From contig NZ_AP023420.1 in NCBI RefSeq assembly GCF_018408705.1, positions 2,418,001-2,482,000 on the forward strand: DNA of 64,000 nucleotides. The letters are read 5' to 3'. The notes beneath the pieces are model-generated. The model had not been told where the DNA came from. It searched no databases and saw only the letters and a program-made list of their open reading frames with translations. How positions within the stretch are numbered: position 1 is the stretch's first letter; the number at the start of each line of letters is the position of its first letter. Both the position numbers and the translations under genes were made by a program. The stretch comes from Pusillibacter faecalis (lineage in GTDB: Bacteria; Bacillota; Clostridia; Oscillospirales; Oscillospiraceae). Below are positions 24,762-33,379 of the stretch, in pieces.

Positions 24762-25546
24762 TTCGCGGCGCCGGGGATATCGCAACGGGTATCGCTCTGC
24801 GGCTTTGGCGGAGTCATATCCAGGTAATTATGACGGACTTGGCGCAGCCCACGGCGATCCGCCGGACAGTGGCTTTTTCTCAGGCCATTCTGGCTGGTGA
24901 TGGAATAGAGGTGGAGGGTGTGACGGGGGCTCCGGCGGATACGCCGTCCCACGCACGGGAATTGCTGGCGGAGGGAATCATTCCGGTACTAGCAGACCCA
25001 GAGGGCCGGTGCATCCCCATACTTCGACCGGATGCGGTTGTAGATGCGATCTTGGCCAAGCGCAACCTGGGCACCTGCATCACGGATGCCCCAGTGGTGG
25101 TGGGAGTGGGACCGGGGTTTACCGCCGGTCAGGACTGCCATGCGGTGATAGAGACCATGCGGGGGCACACACTTGGACGGGTCATTTATCATGGAAGCGC
25201 TCTACCCAATACAGGTATTCCGGGACTGGTGGGCGGTTTTGCTGGAGAGAGGGTCCTCCGCGCTCCGGCGGCGGGATATTTCCATCCCTTGCTGGAAATC
25301 GGCGCACAAGTCCGGCAGGGAGACACGGCTGCCACAGTGGCGGGAGTGCCCATGCTCTGCACCCTGGACGGTATTCTGAGGGGGATTCTTCCAGAGGGGA
25401 CGCCAGTGTATGCGGGGATGAAGGCGGGAGATATTGATCCCCGGTGCCGCCTGGAGCACTGCTTCACCGCCAGCGACAAGGCTTTGGCGGTTGGCGGAGG
25501 TGTTTTAGAGGCTATTCTCCATCTCGGCGGTATGTTGAAAATGTGA
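24749..25546 (+). CDS. yqeB: Selenium-dependent molybdenum hydroxylase maturation protein YqeB (EF2563 family)
   Basis: A 265-residue protein starting MLVLIRGAGDIATGIALRLW, a dinucleotide-binding-like loop, with VIMTDLAQPTAIRRTVAFSQ and VGVGPGFTAGQDCHAVIETMRGH. The family (YqeB/EF2563) is linked by co-occurrence to selenium-dependent xanthine-type hydroxylases. GAAGGAGG lies inside yqeC, indicating coupled translation. Exact chemistry is not established. Confidence 0.85.
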   Translation: MLVLIRGAGDIATGIALRLWRSHIQVIMTDLAQPTAIRRTVAFSQAILAGDGIEVEGVTGAPADTPSHARELLAEGIIPVLADPEGRCIPILRPDAVVDAILAKRNLGTCITDAPVVVGVGPGFTAGQDCHAVIETMRGHTLGRVIYHGSALPNTGIPGLVGGFAGERVLRAPAAGYFHPLLEIGAQVRQGDTAATVAGVPMLCTLDGILRGILPEGTPVYAGMKAGDIDPRCRLEHCFTASDKALAVGGGVLEAILHLGGMLKM

Positions 25547-25550
25547 AAAA

Positions 25551-25585
25551 GACTCCCCCGACGGATTCTATCCGCCGGGGGAGTC
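25551..25585. terminator. Bidirectional terminator between yqeB and metQ
   Basis: GACTCCCCCG / CGGGGGAGTC with inner CGGA/TCCG; the minus-strand side is followed by TTTTTC, the plus side by TTCTG. Confidence 0.88.
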
Positions 25586-25605
25586 TTCTGTGATCTGAAA
25601 GCGGC

Positions 25606-26451
25606 TTAGAACGCAGGGATGACAGCGCCGCCGTAGGTCTCCTCAATGTAGGTGCGGATGGTGTCGGAGTGCAGAGCCTCGATCAGGGCCAGAACAGCGG
25701 GGGCTTCCTCGTTGCCCTCCTTGACCACCAGAACATTCACATAGGGGGAGTCAGCGGACTCCAGTACCAGAGCATCCTCCGTGGGGTTCAGGCCAGCACC
25801 CAGAGCATAGTTGGAGTTGATCACCGCCAGGTCCACGTCCGCCAGACTGCTGGGGATCTGAGCAGCTTCCATCTCTACAAATTCCAGATTCTTGGGATTC
25901 TCCACAATGTCGTTGGGTGTAGAGGAGAGATTGGTGCTGTCAGCCAGCTTGATCAAGCCTTGCGTTTCCAGCAACAGCAAAGCGCGGCCCTCATTGGTAG
26001 CGTCACTGGGGACAGCAATCGTGGCGCCGTCAGCTAGCTCCTCCAGGGAGGCGGTTTTGCCTGCATAAACGCCCATAGGCTCAATGTGGACGGCGGCCAC
26101 ATTCACCAGGTGCGTGCCACGGGTGGCATTGAAATCATCCAGATAGGGGATGTGCTGGAAGTAGTTGGCGTCCTCGTCGCCGTCCTCCACAGCGGTGTTG
26201 GGGATCACATAGTCGCTGTACTCGTTGACTACCAGATCAATTCCCTGCTCCTTCAGAATGGGAACGCACTGCTTGAGAATCTCAGCGTGGGGAGTGGGAG
26301 AAGCGGCCACAGTCAGCGTAACAGTCTCCGCGGCGTCTGCGTCGCTGCTGGTATCATCATCGGTGGTGTTCGCGCCGCCATCGCCGCCGCAGGCTGTAAG
26401 AGAAAGGGACAAGGACAGAGCCAGCAGCAGGGCCAGTAATTTTTTGTTCAT
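25606..26451 (-). CDS. metQ: Methionine ABC transporter substrate-binding lipoprotein
   Basis: A 281-residue NlpA/MetQ-family lipoprotein. Signal peptide MNKKLLALLLALSLSLSLTAC with lipobox LTAC (Cys at 21), a Thr/Asp-rich linker, then VAASPTPHAEILKQCVPILK and FQHIPYLDDFNATRGTHLV. Start at 26451 follows GGAGGAAAAG; the 44 residues before it in the open frame are not translated. Third gene of the metNIQ operon under a T-box. Confidence 0.95.
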   Translation of the reverse strand: MNKKLLALLLALSLSLSLTACGGDGGANTTDDDTSSDADAAETVTLTVAASPTPHAEILKQCVPILKEQGIDLVVNEYSDYVIPNTAVEDGDEDANYFQHIPYLDDFNATRGTHLVNVAAVHIEPMGVYAGKTASLEELADGATIAVPSDATNEGRALLLLETQGLIKLADSTNLSSTPNDIVENPKNLEFVEMEAAQIPSSLADVDLAVINSNYALGAGLNPTEDALVLESADSPYVNVLVVKEGNEEAPAVLALIEALHSDTIRTYIEETYGGAVIPAF

Positions 26452-26539
26452 GATTCTTTTCCTCCAATATGGTTTTTGAATGGTTATTTCAAACGCTTGC
26501 CGGAATTCCAAAGAGACAGGCGATGAAAACGGTAAGAAT

Positions 26540-27277
26540 TTACTTAATGTGGGTAAAGCGGAAGAGCATCTCATGAGGAGCAAAGCTCTTGTGCGTCTGG
26601 TTCAACCGCTTGTCAATGCGCTTGGCAAAGTTGTTGAAAACCACCTGGATGATTTGGACAAAGATAATCAGAAAGACCACCGTCACCCACATCACAGAGG
26701 TGATGCCCCGCTGATGGCCATAGCGGATGGCAATGTCGCCCAAACCGCCGGCGCCCACAGTGCCGGCAATGGCGGTGTAGGCTAAGATGGAAACAATAGA
26801 AATGGCGCCGCCCAGCACCAGGGAGGGCATGGCTTCCGGCAGGTAGACTTTCCGGACGATTTGGAACGTGGAGGCGCCCATAGACTGGGCAGCCTCGATC
26901 ACACCGGCGTCCACCTCGCTCAGGGAGGTCTCCACCATGCGGGCGATGAAGGGGGCCGCAGATACGACCAGAGGTACAATGGCGCCTTTCACGCCCACAG
27001 CGGTTCCCGCCACCATACGGGTGAAGGGCAGAATTGCCACCAGCAAAATGATAAAGGGGAGAGAACGTCCTACATTGACGATCCAATCCAGCACCCGGTA
27101 GAGTCCCCGATGCGGCCGGATGCCATGGGGCTGCGTCAGAATCAGTGCCACCCCCAGGGGCAGGCCGAAAAGATAGGCAAATACCGTGGAGATACCGGTC
27201 ATCAGCAGGGTGTCTCCAATGCCTTCCATTAAAACATTGCCGTATTCGGCCCAGAAAGCCGTGATGGTCTCACCCAT
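26540..27277 (-). CDS. metI: Methionine ABC transporter permease
   Basis: A 245-residue MetI-type permease (usual length about 215-230) with five to six membrane segments and the ABC coupling loop EAAQSMGASTFQIVRKVYLPEAMP. Signature SLPFIILLVAILPFTRMVAGT is typical of MetI. Its start overlaps the metN stop by eight bases. The C-terminus (SFAPHEMLFRFTHIK) is somewhat longer than relatives. Confidence 0.95.
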   Translation of the reverse strand: MGETITAFWAEYGNVLMEGIGDTLLMTGISTVFAYLFGLPLGVALILTQPHGIRPHRGLYRVLDWIVNVGRSLPFIILLVAILPFTRMVAGTAVGVKGAIVPLVVSAAPFIARMVETSLSEVDAGVIEAAQSMGASTFQIVRKVYLPEAMPSLVLGGAISIVSILAYTAIAGTVGAGGLGDIAIRYGHQRGITSVMWVTVVFLIIFVQIIQVVFNNFAKRIDKRLNQTHKSFAPHEMLFRFTHIK

Positions 27278-28322
27278 GATACTCTACCTCCTCTGCGGAA
27301 ACGTTGGGCTGGGAACGGATATAGGAGAGGGCTTTGGCGGCGTCGTTGGGGTCGTCGGGCAGCCCCAGCAGCATGGTGCCGAAAGCCTTGCCGTCAATTT
27401 CCCGGGTGTCGGCACCCAGAATGTTGACTTTGATGCCGCAGTCGATTGCCAAGGAGGCAATCAAGGGCTGATATGCGGTACCGCCGTTAAAAGCCACTCG
27501 CACCGCGCGGGTTCCCGTTGGATATTGTTCTAGGCTCACACCACCGGGATAGACCAGACGTCGGGCAGCATCCGTATGGGGATTGGAGAAAATATCCTCC
27601 ACTTTGCCCTGCTCCGCCACCACGCCGCCGTCTAAAATGGCGACCCGGGAGCAAATCTCCTCGATCACGCTCATCTGGTGGGTGATGACCACCACCGTGA
27701 CGCCCAACTTCTGGTTGAGGTCCTTCAAAAGGTCCAGAATGGAAGCGGTGGTGGTGGGGTCTAAGGCGGAAGTCGCCTCGTCGCACAGCAACACCTTGGG
27801 ATCTGTGGCCAGCGCACGGGCAATGGCGATACGCTGTTTTTGCCCGCCGGAGAGCTGGGCTGGATAGGCGTTTGCCTTTTCCAGCAGTCCCACCAGCTCC
27901 AATAGCTCCATGGCCCGCTGCCGGGCTTTCGCAGCAGGAACGCCGCTAATCTCCATGGGGAAGCAGATATTTTTGAGGCACGTGCGCTGCATCAGCAGGT
28001 TGAAGCTCTGAAAGATCATGGTGATCTTTCGGCGGGCCAGCCGCAGCTCCCGCTCGCTGATGCACCGGAGTTTTCCCTCGGCTCCGTCTGGTTCCATCCA
28101 CACAAATTTTTGACCGTCCACAATCACGGTGCCGGAGGTGGGGCACTCCAAAAGGTTCATGCACCGTACCAGGGTGGACTTGCCTGCGCCGGAAAGGCCA
28201 ATGATTCCGAAAATTTCGCCCTGCTGAATATCCAGATTGATATCATCCAGCGCGTGAACCGCGCTGTCGCCGGAGCCAAAAGTCTTGAACAGATGCTGAA
28301 TTTGAATGATCGGCTCACCCAC
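27270..28322 (-). CDS. metN: Methionine ABC transporter ATP-binding protein (GTG start)
   Basis: A 350-residue ATPase: Walker A GLSGAGKST, Q-loop FQSFNLL, signature LSGGQKQRIAIARAL, Walker B VLLCDEATSALDP, and a C-terminal NIL domain (from about residue 275) that senses methionine in characterised homologues. GTG at 28320-28322 is chosen because AAAGGAGC lies nine bases upstream; the upstream open frame crosses the T-box terminator region. Confidence 0.94.
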   Translation of the reverse strand: MGEPIIQIQHLFKTFGSGDSAVHALDDINLDIQQGEIFGIIGLSGAGKSTLVRCMNLLECPTSGTVIVDGQKFVWMEPDGAEGKLRCISERELRLARRKITMIFQSFNLLMQRTCLKNICFPMEISGVPAAKARQRAMELLELVGLLEKANAYPAQLSGGQKQRIAIARALATDPKVLLCDEATSALDPTTTASILDLLKDLNQKLGVTVVVITHQMSVIEEICSRVAILDGGVVAEQGKVEDIFSNPHTDAARRLVYPGGVSLEQYPTGTRAVRVAFNGGTAYQPLIASLAIDCGIKVNILGADTREIDGKAFGTMLLGLPDDPNDAAKALSYIRSQPNVSAEEVEYHG

Positions 28323-28360
28323 AGTATCAAAGCTCCTTTTATGAATGAATTTTAGCAACA

Positions 28361-28648
28361 AAAAAGCCCTTGAAGCAAAGCCTCAAGGACGGACGCTGTA
28401 TACGCCGTGGTACCACCTTGGTTCGCACGCCTTCTCACAAAGGCGGCCTTTGGGAGTGCCAACACACTCCTGCGCTGTGACGTGCGCTCACGTCGCGGCC
28501 TATGCCTTTGCAGTCAACCGCGCAACTCCAAGACCATGTTCAACAAGCCCTTCTGTGCCCCGTTCCACCTATGGAGGCTCTCTGTAACAGTCCTGCCTGC
28601 CTACTCTTCTCTTCATCGTCTTTTCTGTATCAAGTTTTCTGTTATCTG
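28361..28648 (-). promoter_or_regulatory. T-box riboswitch, methionine specifier
   Basis: The minus strand carries the T-box core AAGGTGGTACCACG (28406-28419), preceded by a stem I region with AGAGAG bulge, and a specifier ATG at 28535-28537 in the context GAACATGG. It is followed by a terminator, GTCCTTGAG / CTTCAAGGGC, then TTTTTT (28360-28390). An AUG specifier reads uncharged tRNA-Met, agreeing with the downstream metNIQ genes: expression rises when methionyl-tRNA is scarce. Confidence 0.93.
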
Positions 28649-28654
28649 CATTTT

Positions 28655-28683
28655 AGTTTACACGTTATCGCTTTTTCTGTCAA
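28655..28683 (-). promoter_or_regulatory. Promoter of the T-box-metNIQ transcript
   Basis: Minus strand: TTGACA (28678-28683), 17-bp spacer, TAAACT (28655-28660). Confidence 0.88.
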
Positions 28684-28832
28684 CTGATAAAATCTACAGA
28701 GAAATGCGCGGCAACTTGGATATACCTTGTGTGAAGTATACAACAACATCCTCGGATAACCGGCCGTGCGGCTTGTAGAAGCCAGCTCTGACTGAAGTTT
28801 AGAAAAATTTACATTTGCAGCGCGGTATCGGA

Positions 28833-28861
28833 TTGAAAGCCGAAGGTAAAACTGCTATCAT
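28833..28861 (+). promoter_or_regulatory. Promoter of the DUF368 gene
   Basis: TTGAAA (28833-28838), 17-bp spacer, TATCAT (28856-28861). Confidence 0.7.
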
Positions 28862-28896
28862 AGATACAGTACCTGGAAAGAGAAAGGAAGCGGGTT

Positions 28897-29733
28897 ATGA
28901 GGTCTCCGCGGAATCAAAACATGATCCTGCGCTGGCTGCGGGATTTTCTGTGCGGTGTGTTGATCGGGGCCGGCGCGATTTTGCCCGGTGTGTCCGGCGG
29001 TGTGTTGGCGGTGGTTTTTGACATCTATCGCCCGTTTATGGAGGTGCTGACCCGTCCAAGAACCGCCGTTCCAAAGTACTGGAAGATGTTTGTCCCGATT
29101 GTACTGGGTTGGTGCGCGGGTTTTTTAGGGTTTGCCAAGGGAATTTCAGCAGCCTTCTGCCTCTCCAGTACTGTAACCACCTGGCTTTTCATCGGCTTGA
29201 TTGTGGGGACCCTGCCCTCTCTCTTTCGCGAGGCGGGCAGGGAGGGGCGCTCCGCCTCCTCCTGGATCAGCCTGCTTCTTTGCGCCGCCCTGATGTTCGG
29301 GGGGCTTTTCTATGTGAGCCATGTGGCGGAGGTGTCTGTGACGCCGAATTTTTGGTGGTATAATTTTTGCGGCGTCCTGTGGGGAATGAGCGTGGTGATT
29401 CCTGGAATGACTTCCTCCTCTGTAATGATGGCGCTGGGATTATATCAGCCCATGTTGGACGGGCTGGCCAATCTGGATCTACTGGTGCTCTCCGCCAGTC
29501 TTCCAGGAATGGGGCTGGCGATTATTTTGCTGGCGCGGCTGATGAGCTGGTTCTTCCGGACACACTATTCCGTGGCGTTTCACGGCATTTTGGGAATTGT
29601 GCTGGCCTCCACCCTGGTGATTATTCCCATGGAATATAAGGGAGGCGAAGTTCTCACATCTATCCTGTGCTGCGGGGGCGGCTTTTTACTGGCCTATCTG
29701 CTGGCCAAGCTGGACCGGAGAATTCAAACCTGA
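28897..29733 (+). CDS. DUF368 membrane protein, probable polyprenyl-phosphate translocase (PopT type)
   Basis: A 278-residue protein with about eight membrane segments. It has both family repeats: GVLIGAGAILPGVSGGVLAV near the N-terminus and GMSVVIPGMTSSSVMMALGLY in the second half, the latter PGxxxS loops being hallmarks of DUF368. Members have been shown to return undecaprenyl phosphate to the inner leaflet of the membrane, supporting cell-wall synthesis. Monocistronic, ATG after AAAGGAAGCGGG. Confidence 0.9.
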   Translation: MRSPRNQNMILRWLRDFLCGVLIGAGAILPGVSGGVLAVVFDIYRPFMEVLTRPRTAVPKYWKMFVPIVLGWCAGFLGFAKGISAAFCLSSTVTTWLFIGLIVGTLPSLFREAGREGRSASSWISLLLCAALMFGGLFYVSHVAEVSVTPNFWWYNFCGVLWGMSVVIPGMTSSSVMMALGLYQPMLDGLANLDLLVLSASLPGMGLAIILLARLMSWFFRTHYSVAFHGILGIVLASTLVIIPMEYKGGEVLTSILCCGGGFLLAYLLAKLDRRIQT

Positions 29734-29745
29734 GAGAAGGAAGAG

Positions 29746-29777
29746 GAGCGCCTGGTGGGTCTATCCATCAGGCGCTC
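29746..29777. terminator. Bidirectional terminator between DUF368 gene and recQ
   Basis: GAGCGCCTG / CAGGCGCTC stem with inner TGG/CCA, followed by TTTG on the plus strand. Confidence 0.75.
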
Positions 29778-29794
29778 TTTGACATGAGGAAAGA

Positions 29795-31597
29795 CTAGCG
29801 GCTGAAGCGGTCGATCTCCGCCAGAAAGGCTTTGCCATAACGGGCGGCTTTGGCGTCACCTACGCCGCTTACGGCACGGAATTCCTCTATGGTCTGAGGC
29901 CAGGCCACCGCAAGCTCCCGCAGGGTCTTGTCAGAAAACACCACATAGGCGGGCACGCCCTGACGGCGGGCGACGGAGGCGCGCAGCACCCGCAGGCGGC
30001 TGAAGAGCTCCGACTGCCGATCATCCAGCTCTTCAGGGGGTCTGCGCTTGGCGAAAGAGGATTCCTCTCGAGCGACCCGCATGAGCAGAGGGGTATCCGC
30101 ACTGAGCGGCTTCCCGAGGAGCACCACCGGATAGGGTCCGGAGGAGAGCTGCAAAGTCCCCGTGTCCAACAAGAAGCGGATGCGCTCCCGCACCTGAACC
30201 TGGGTGAGGTCCTTCAAAAGGCCGTAGGAGGGCTCCCGCTCCATGTGGAACTTGCGGATTTTTTCCGTGTCCGCGCCGCAAAGCGTTTCTGCCACGACGC
30301 CGACACCGAAGTGCTGGCCCAGTTCGGCCACGCAGCGCACGATGATCTGCGCCTCCCGGCTGACGTCCACCTCCTCGAAGTTGTGCAGACAGTTGTAGCA
30401 CGCGCCGCAGTAGTCCGATGCGAATTCCCCGAAATACTGCAAAAGATACTGCCGCAGGCACCGCTGGGTGCGGCAGTAGGCCGTCATCCGCCGCAGCCGC
30501 TGCAAATCCCGCTCCCGTAGCAGCTCCGCGGTCTTGGCGTCCAGCTCCTCACGGGGTTCGCCATGGGTGATGAGAAACTCGCCCGTCCGCACATCTTGGC
30601 CGCTGAAGAGCAGAATGCAGCTGGAGGGCAGGCCGTCCCGGCCGGCACGACCTGCCTCCTGATAGTAGCTCTCCAAATCTTTTGGCATGTTGTAGTGGAT
30701 CACATACCGGACATCGGACTTGTCAATGCCCATACCAAAGGCATTGGTGGACACCATGACCAGCGCGCGGTCATAGAGAAAGTCCTCCTGATTCCTCTGG
30801 CGCTCTTCCGGTTCCAGCCCCGCGTGGTACCGGGTGGCGGAGACGCCCCGCTCTCGGAGCAGGGCACAGACCTCCTCCACGGCCTTTCGGGTGGAGCAGT
30901 AGACGATGCCGCATTTCCCTGGACGGCTCCGGACCAGCTCCAGCAGGGCGGCGCGCTTGTCCGATGGCTGGCGAACTTCGAAATACAGGTTTTCCCGGTT
31001 GAAGCCGGTGGTGATTCGCAGCGGATTCCGGAGGGAGAGCAGGCGGGCGATGTCCTCTTGAACCTCCGGCGTGGCAGTGGCCGTGAAGGCGCCCACAGGC
31101 GGACGCCGCAGTAACCCCTCCACAAAGGCGGGAATGTTCAGGTAGGAAGGGCGGAAGTCCTGGCCCCACTGGGAGATGCAGTGGGCCTCGTCTACCGCCA
31201 CCAGGGAGATGTCCGCGGCCTGGGCAAAGGACTGGAAGCCCTCCGTCTCCAGCCGCTCCGGGGCGACATAAATGATCTTGTACCGCCCCGCTCTGGCCCG
31301 CTCCAGGGCCAGCAGATACTGTTTGAAGGTTAGCGTGCTGTTGAGATATGCCGCTGGTACACCCATTTGAACCAGCTGTGTCACCTGATCCCGCATGAGG
31401 GACACCAGCGGCGAGATCACCAGCGTGATTCCCGGCAGCAGCAGGGCCGGGATTTGGTAGCATACGGATTTCCCGGCTCCGGTGGGCATGATGCCCATGG
31501 CATCCCGTCCGGACAGTAGCGCGTCGATCACCGGCTCCTGTCCGCCGCGAAAGGCGTCGTAGCCAAAATAGGTTTTCAGGGCTTCCTCTTTGGTCAT
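29795..31597 (-). CDS. recQ: ATP-dependent DNA helicase RecQ
   Basis: A 600-residue superfamily 2 helicase: Walker A GIMPTGAGKS, DEAH box VAVDEAHCISQWG, motif VI QEAGRAGRDG, an RQC zinc-binding region with four cysteines (CLRQYLLQYF...CGACYNC), and a C-terminal HRDC domain (LRASVARRQGVPAYVVFSD, ending RYGKAFLAEI). Start at 31597 (MTKEEALKTYFGYDAF) follows AAGGAAGG; 13 codons further upstream in the open frame lack support. Works in recombination repair and replication restart. Confidence 0.96.
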   Translation of the reverse strand: MTKEEALKTYFGYDAFRGGQEPVIDALLSGRDAMGIMPTGAGKSVCYQIPALLLPGITLVISPLVSLMRDQVTQLVQMGVPAAYLNSTLTFKQYLLALERARAGRYKIIYVAPERLETEGFQSFAQAADISLVAVDEAHCISQWGQDFRPSYLNIPAFVEGLLRRPPVGAFTATATPEVQEDIARLLSLRNPLRITTGFNRENLYFEVRQPSDKRAALLELVRSRPGKCGIVYCSTRKAVEEVCALLRERGVSATRYHAGLEPEERQRNQEDFLYDRALVMVSTNAFGMGIDKSDVRYVIHYNMPKDLESYYQEAGRAGRDGLPSSCILLFSGQDVRTGEFLITHGEPREELDAKTAELLRERDLQRLRRMTAYCRTQRCLRQYLLQYFGEFASDYCGACYNCLHNFEEVDVSREAQIIVRCVAELGQHFGVGVVAETLCGADTEKIRKFHMEREPSYGLLKDLTQVQVRERIRFLLDTGTLQLSSGPYPVVLLGKPLSADTPLLMRVAREESSFAKRRPPEELDDRQSELFSRLRVLRASVARRQGVPAYVVFSDKTLRELAVAWPQTIEEFRAVSGVGDAKAARYGKAFLAEIDRFSR

Positions 31598-31669
31598 GGT
31601 TTCCTTCCTTTCTGTTAACAAGGACCATTGTACCACAGATTCCGCCGTCTTGGGACAAAGATTTTCTGT

Positions 31670-32755
31670 TTACGCCTCCTGAGGTTCCCAGGGGATCACT
31701 AGGTCTCCGAACCGGACAGAGACCACTTGATCTAGCAGGATCGGGGCTTCTGCGCCGTAGGAAAGGTAGTTTTCTCCAGCGTGAAGATGAGAGGGGTCAT
31801 AGATGTGGGCACCGCCCTCCGGTATCAGGGAAACCTCGCTGCCGTCTTCCAGGATCACTGTTGGGAAGGGGAGGTCCAGCCCCCCAGTGACGGGTTCCGT
31901 GACGTACCAGAGCCTGGCCCCCAGGGGGCGCAGGGTGAAGGTCAGAAGCTCTCCGGTTTGGGGTAATTCACCGCTGAGGGCGGCGTTGCCCACTAGCGTA
32001 TAACCCTCCAGGTCCATGGTGATACTGCGGCCGTCACAGGGCAGGGCAAAGGCCATAGACCAGTTTCCGGGGACTAGGATTTCCGCCCCGTTAGGGCCGT
32101 AGGAGGTTGAGTCCACCAAGTTTTCCAGGCGCAGGGTACAGGGCACGGTGCCCTCTGCTGGGAGGGACAGGGGAGCATAGGTGTCCCGCTCGATCCGCAG
32201 GAGAAACCGCTCTGGTCCCCCCAGCTGAGATTCCTCCTCCAGCCAATGGAGGGAAGTGGAGCTGCCTGCAAAATCCTCCCAGCCGTCCGCGTCCATTTCC
32301 ACGTCCAGGGTGTCAAAAGTCATGGTCTCCGGGTTTACGTATTCTGGCAGGTCCATGATCAGATAGAAGAAAAAGTGATTCCCATCGCCGTAGGCCTCCT
32401 CTAGAGTCACCGTCACCCCGTTGTCAGCAACGCACCTGCCTGGCAGGGCCGTGTCCTGCTGGATGACCGTCTCCTGATCCAGCGTCAGTCCACCACTGCG
32501 CTGGTGGAGGTAGCCCAGGATTCCGGACAGGGCCCCCGATGCAGCCAGCGCGGACACGGACAGCAGCACTGCTGCTGCAGCCGCCAGCAAGAGCACCTTG
32601 CGGGGCCTGTGCCGCCGCTGAGCAGAACGGGGCAGGGTTCCAGAGCGGATTTCCCCGCAGATCCGATTGATCCGATCCTCATAAATCTGTGGAACCGGCA
32701 AGCGTTCTTCACGAGCCATATTCCGCAAACGCAAATCCAACTGCTCATTCACCAT
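31670..32755 (-). CDS. DUF4179 membrane protein, putative anti-sigma factor
   Basis: A 361-residue protein: cytoplasmic N-terminus (residues 1-50, with LRNMAREERLPVPQIYEDRI), one membrane segment (KVLLLAAAAAVLLSVSALAAS), and a large extracytoplasmic beta-rich domain. The first part matches the DUF4179 family found beside ECF sigma factors in Clostridia. Its start lies 11 bases inside the end of the sigma gene, indicating coupled translation. The sensed signal is not known; the adjacent PBP/SEDS genes make an envelope signal a reasonable guess. Confidence 0.85.
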   Translation of the reverse strand: MVNEQLDLRLRNMAREERLPVPQIYEDRINRICGEIRSGTLPRSAQRRHRPRKVLLLAAAAAVLLSVSALAASGALSGILGYLHQRSGGLTLDQETVIQQDTALPGRCVADNGVTVTLEEAYGDGNHFFFYLIMDLPEYVNPETMTFDTLDVEMDADGWEDFAGSSTSLHWLEEESQLGGPERFLLRIERDTYAPLSLPAEGTVPCTLRLENLVDSTSYGPNGAEILVPGNWSMAFALPCDGRSITMDLEGYTLVGNAALSGELPQTGELLTFTLRPLGARLWYVTEPVTGGLDLPFPTVILEDGSEVSLIPEGGAHIYDPSHLHAGENYLSYGAEAPILLDQVVSVRFGDLVIPWEPQEA

Positions 32756-33236
32756 GATTCACCTCCAGCATCCTCCGAAGCTTCTCCCGGGCCCGGCTCA
32801 GCCGAGTCCGCACCGCCCCCGGCGAGACTCCTGTGACCCGGCTGATCGCCTCGGTGGGAAGGTCCTCGTAGTAGAACAGTACCACCGCCTCCCGCTGCTC
32901 CTGAGGCAGCCGCTCTACCGCCCGCCATAGTGTGTCGTCCAGGTTCGGGCCCGGCACGGCGGCATCCTCCATCAGATGTTCCAGGGGCACCATCCGGCTC
33001 CGGTGACGGCAGAGAGCATAGGCCTCATTCCGGGTGATCTTGAGAATCCACGGCTGAAATTTTTTCCGGTCCCGCAGCTGGGGGAACTTTTCATAGGCCC
33101 GGCACACTGCCTCCGCCGCTGCCTCGGCGGCGTCCTCCGGGTTTGCTGTGATGCTGAGTGCCAGCCGGTACAGACTGGTCCTGCATCGCTGAATCTCCTC
33201 GCAGAACCAGGTACGGTCCCGCTCCTGAATCTCCAT
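32745..33236 (-). CDS. ECF-type RNA polymerase sigma factor
   Basis: A 163-residue sigma factor beginning MEIQERDRTWFCEEIQRCRT, with region 2 (LYRLALSITANPEDAAEAAA) and region 4 (AISRVTGVSPGAVRTRLSRA). Start at 33236 follows GCAGGTGAGG; the longer frame to 33383 adds unrelated residues across the promoter area. Partnered with the DUF4179 protein. About 75-40 bases upstream the minus strand has GTAACAATTTTT, which resembles ECF -35 elements (AAC core), suggesting self-activation. Confidence 0.92.
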   Translation of the reverse strand: MEIQERDRTWFCEEIQRCRTSLYRLALSITANPEDAAEAAAEAVCRAYEKFPQLRDRKKFQPWILKITRNEAYALCRHRSRMVPLEHLMEDAAVPGPNLDDTLWRAVERLPQEQREAVVLFYYEDLPTEAISRVTGVSPGAVRTRLSRAREKLRRMLEVNHGE

Positions 33237-33344
33237 GGCCTCACCTGCTTTCTGTCTGTATGATGCCGCGGGAGGAAAAATTGTTACCAGTACACAGAAA
33301 TTTTTCGTCTGCGCAGGTTCTGACCCTGTCTTGGGGTATGGAAA

Positions 33345-33374
33345 CGCTCCCCTTTGGAACTCCAAAGGGGAGCG
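33345..33374 (-). terminator. Terminator of the FHA-SEDS/PBP operon
   Basis: CGCTCCCCTTTGG / CCAAAGGGGAGCG perfect 13-bp stem with a 4-base loop; TTTCC follows on the minus strand. Starts six bases after the PBP stop codon. Confidence 0.85.
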
Positions 33375-33379
33375 GGAGA

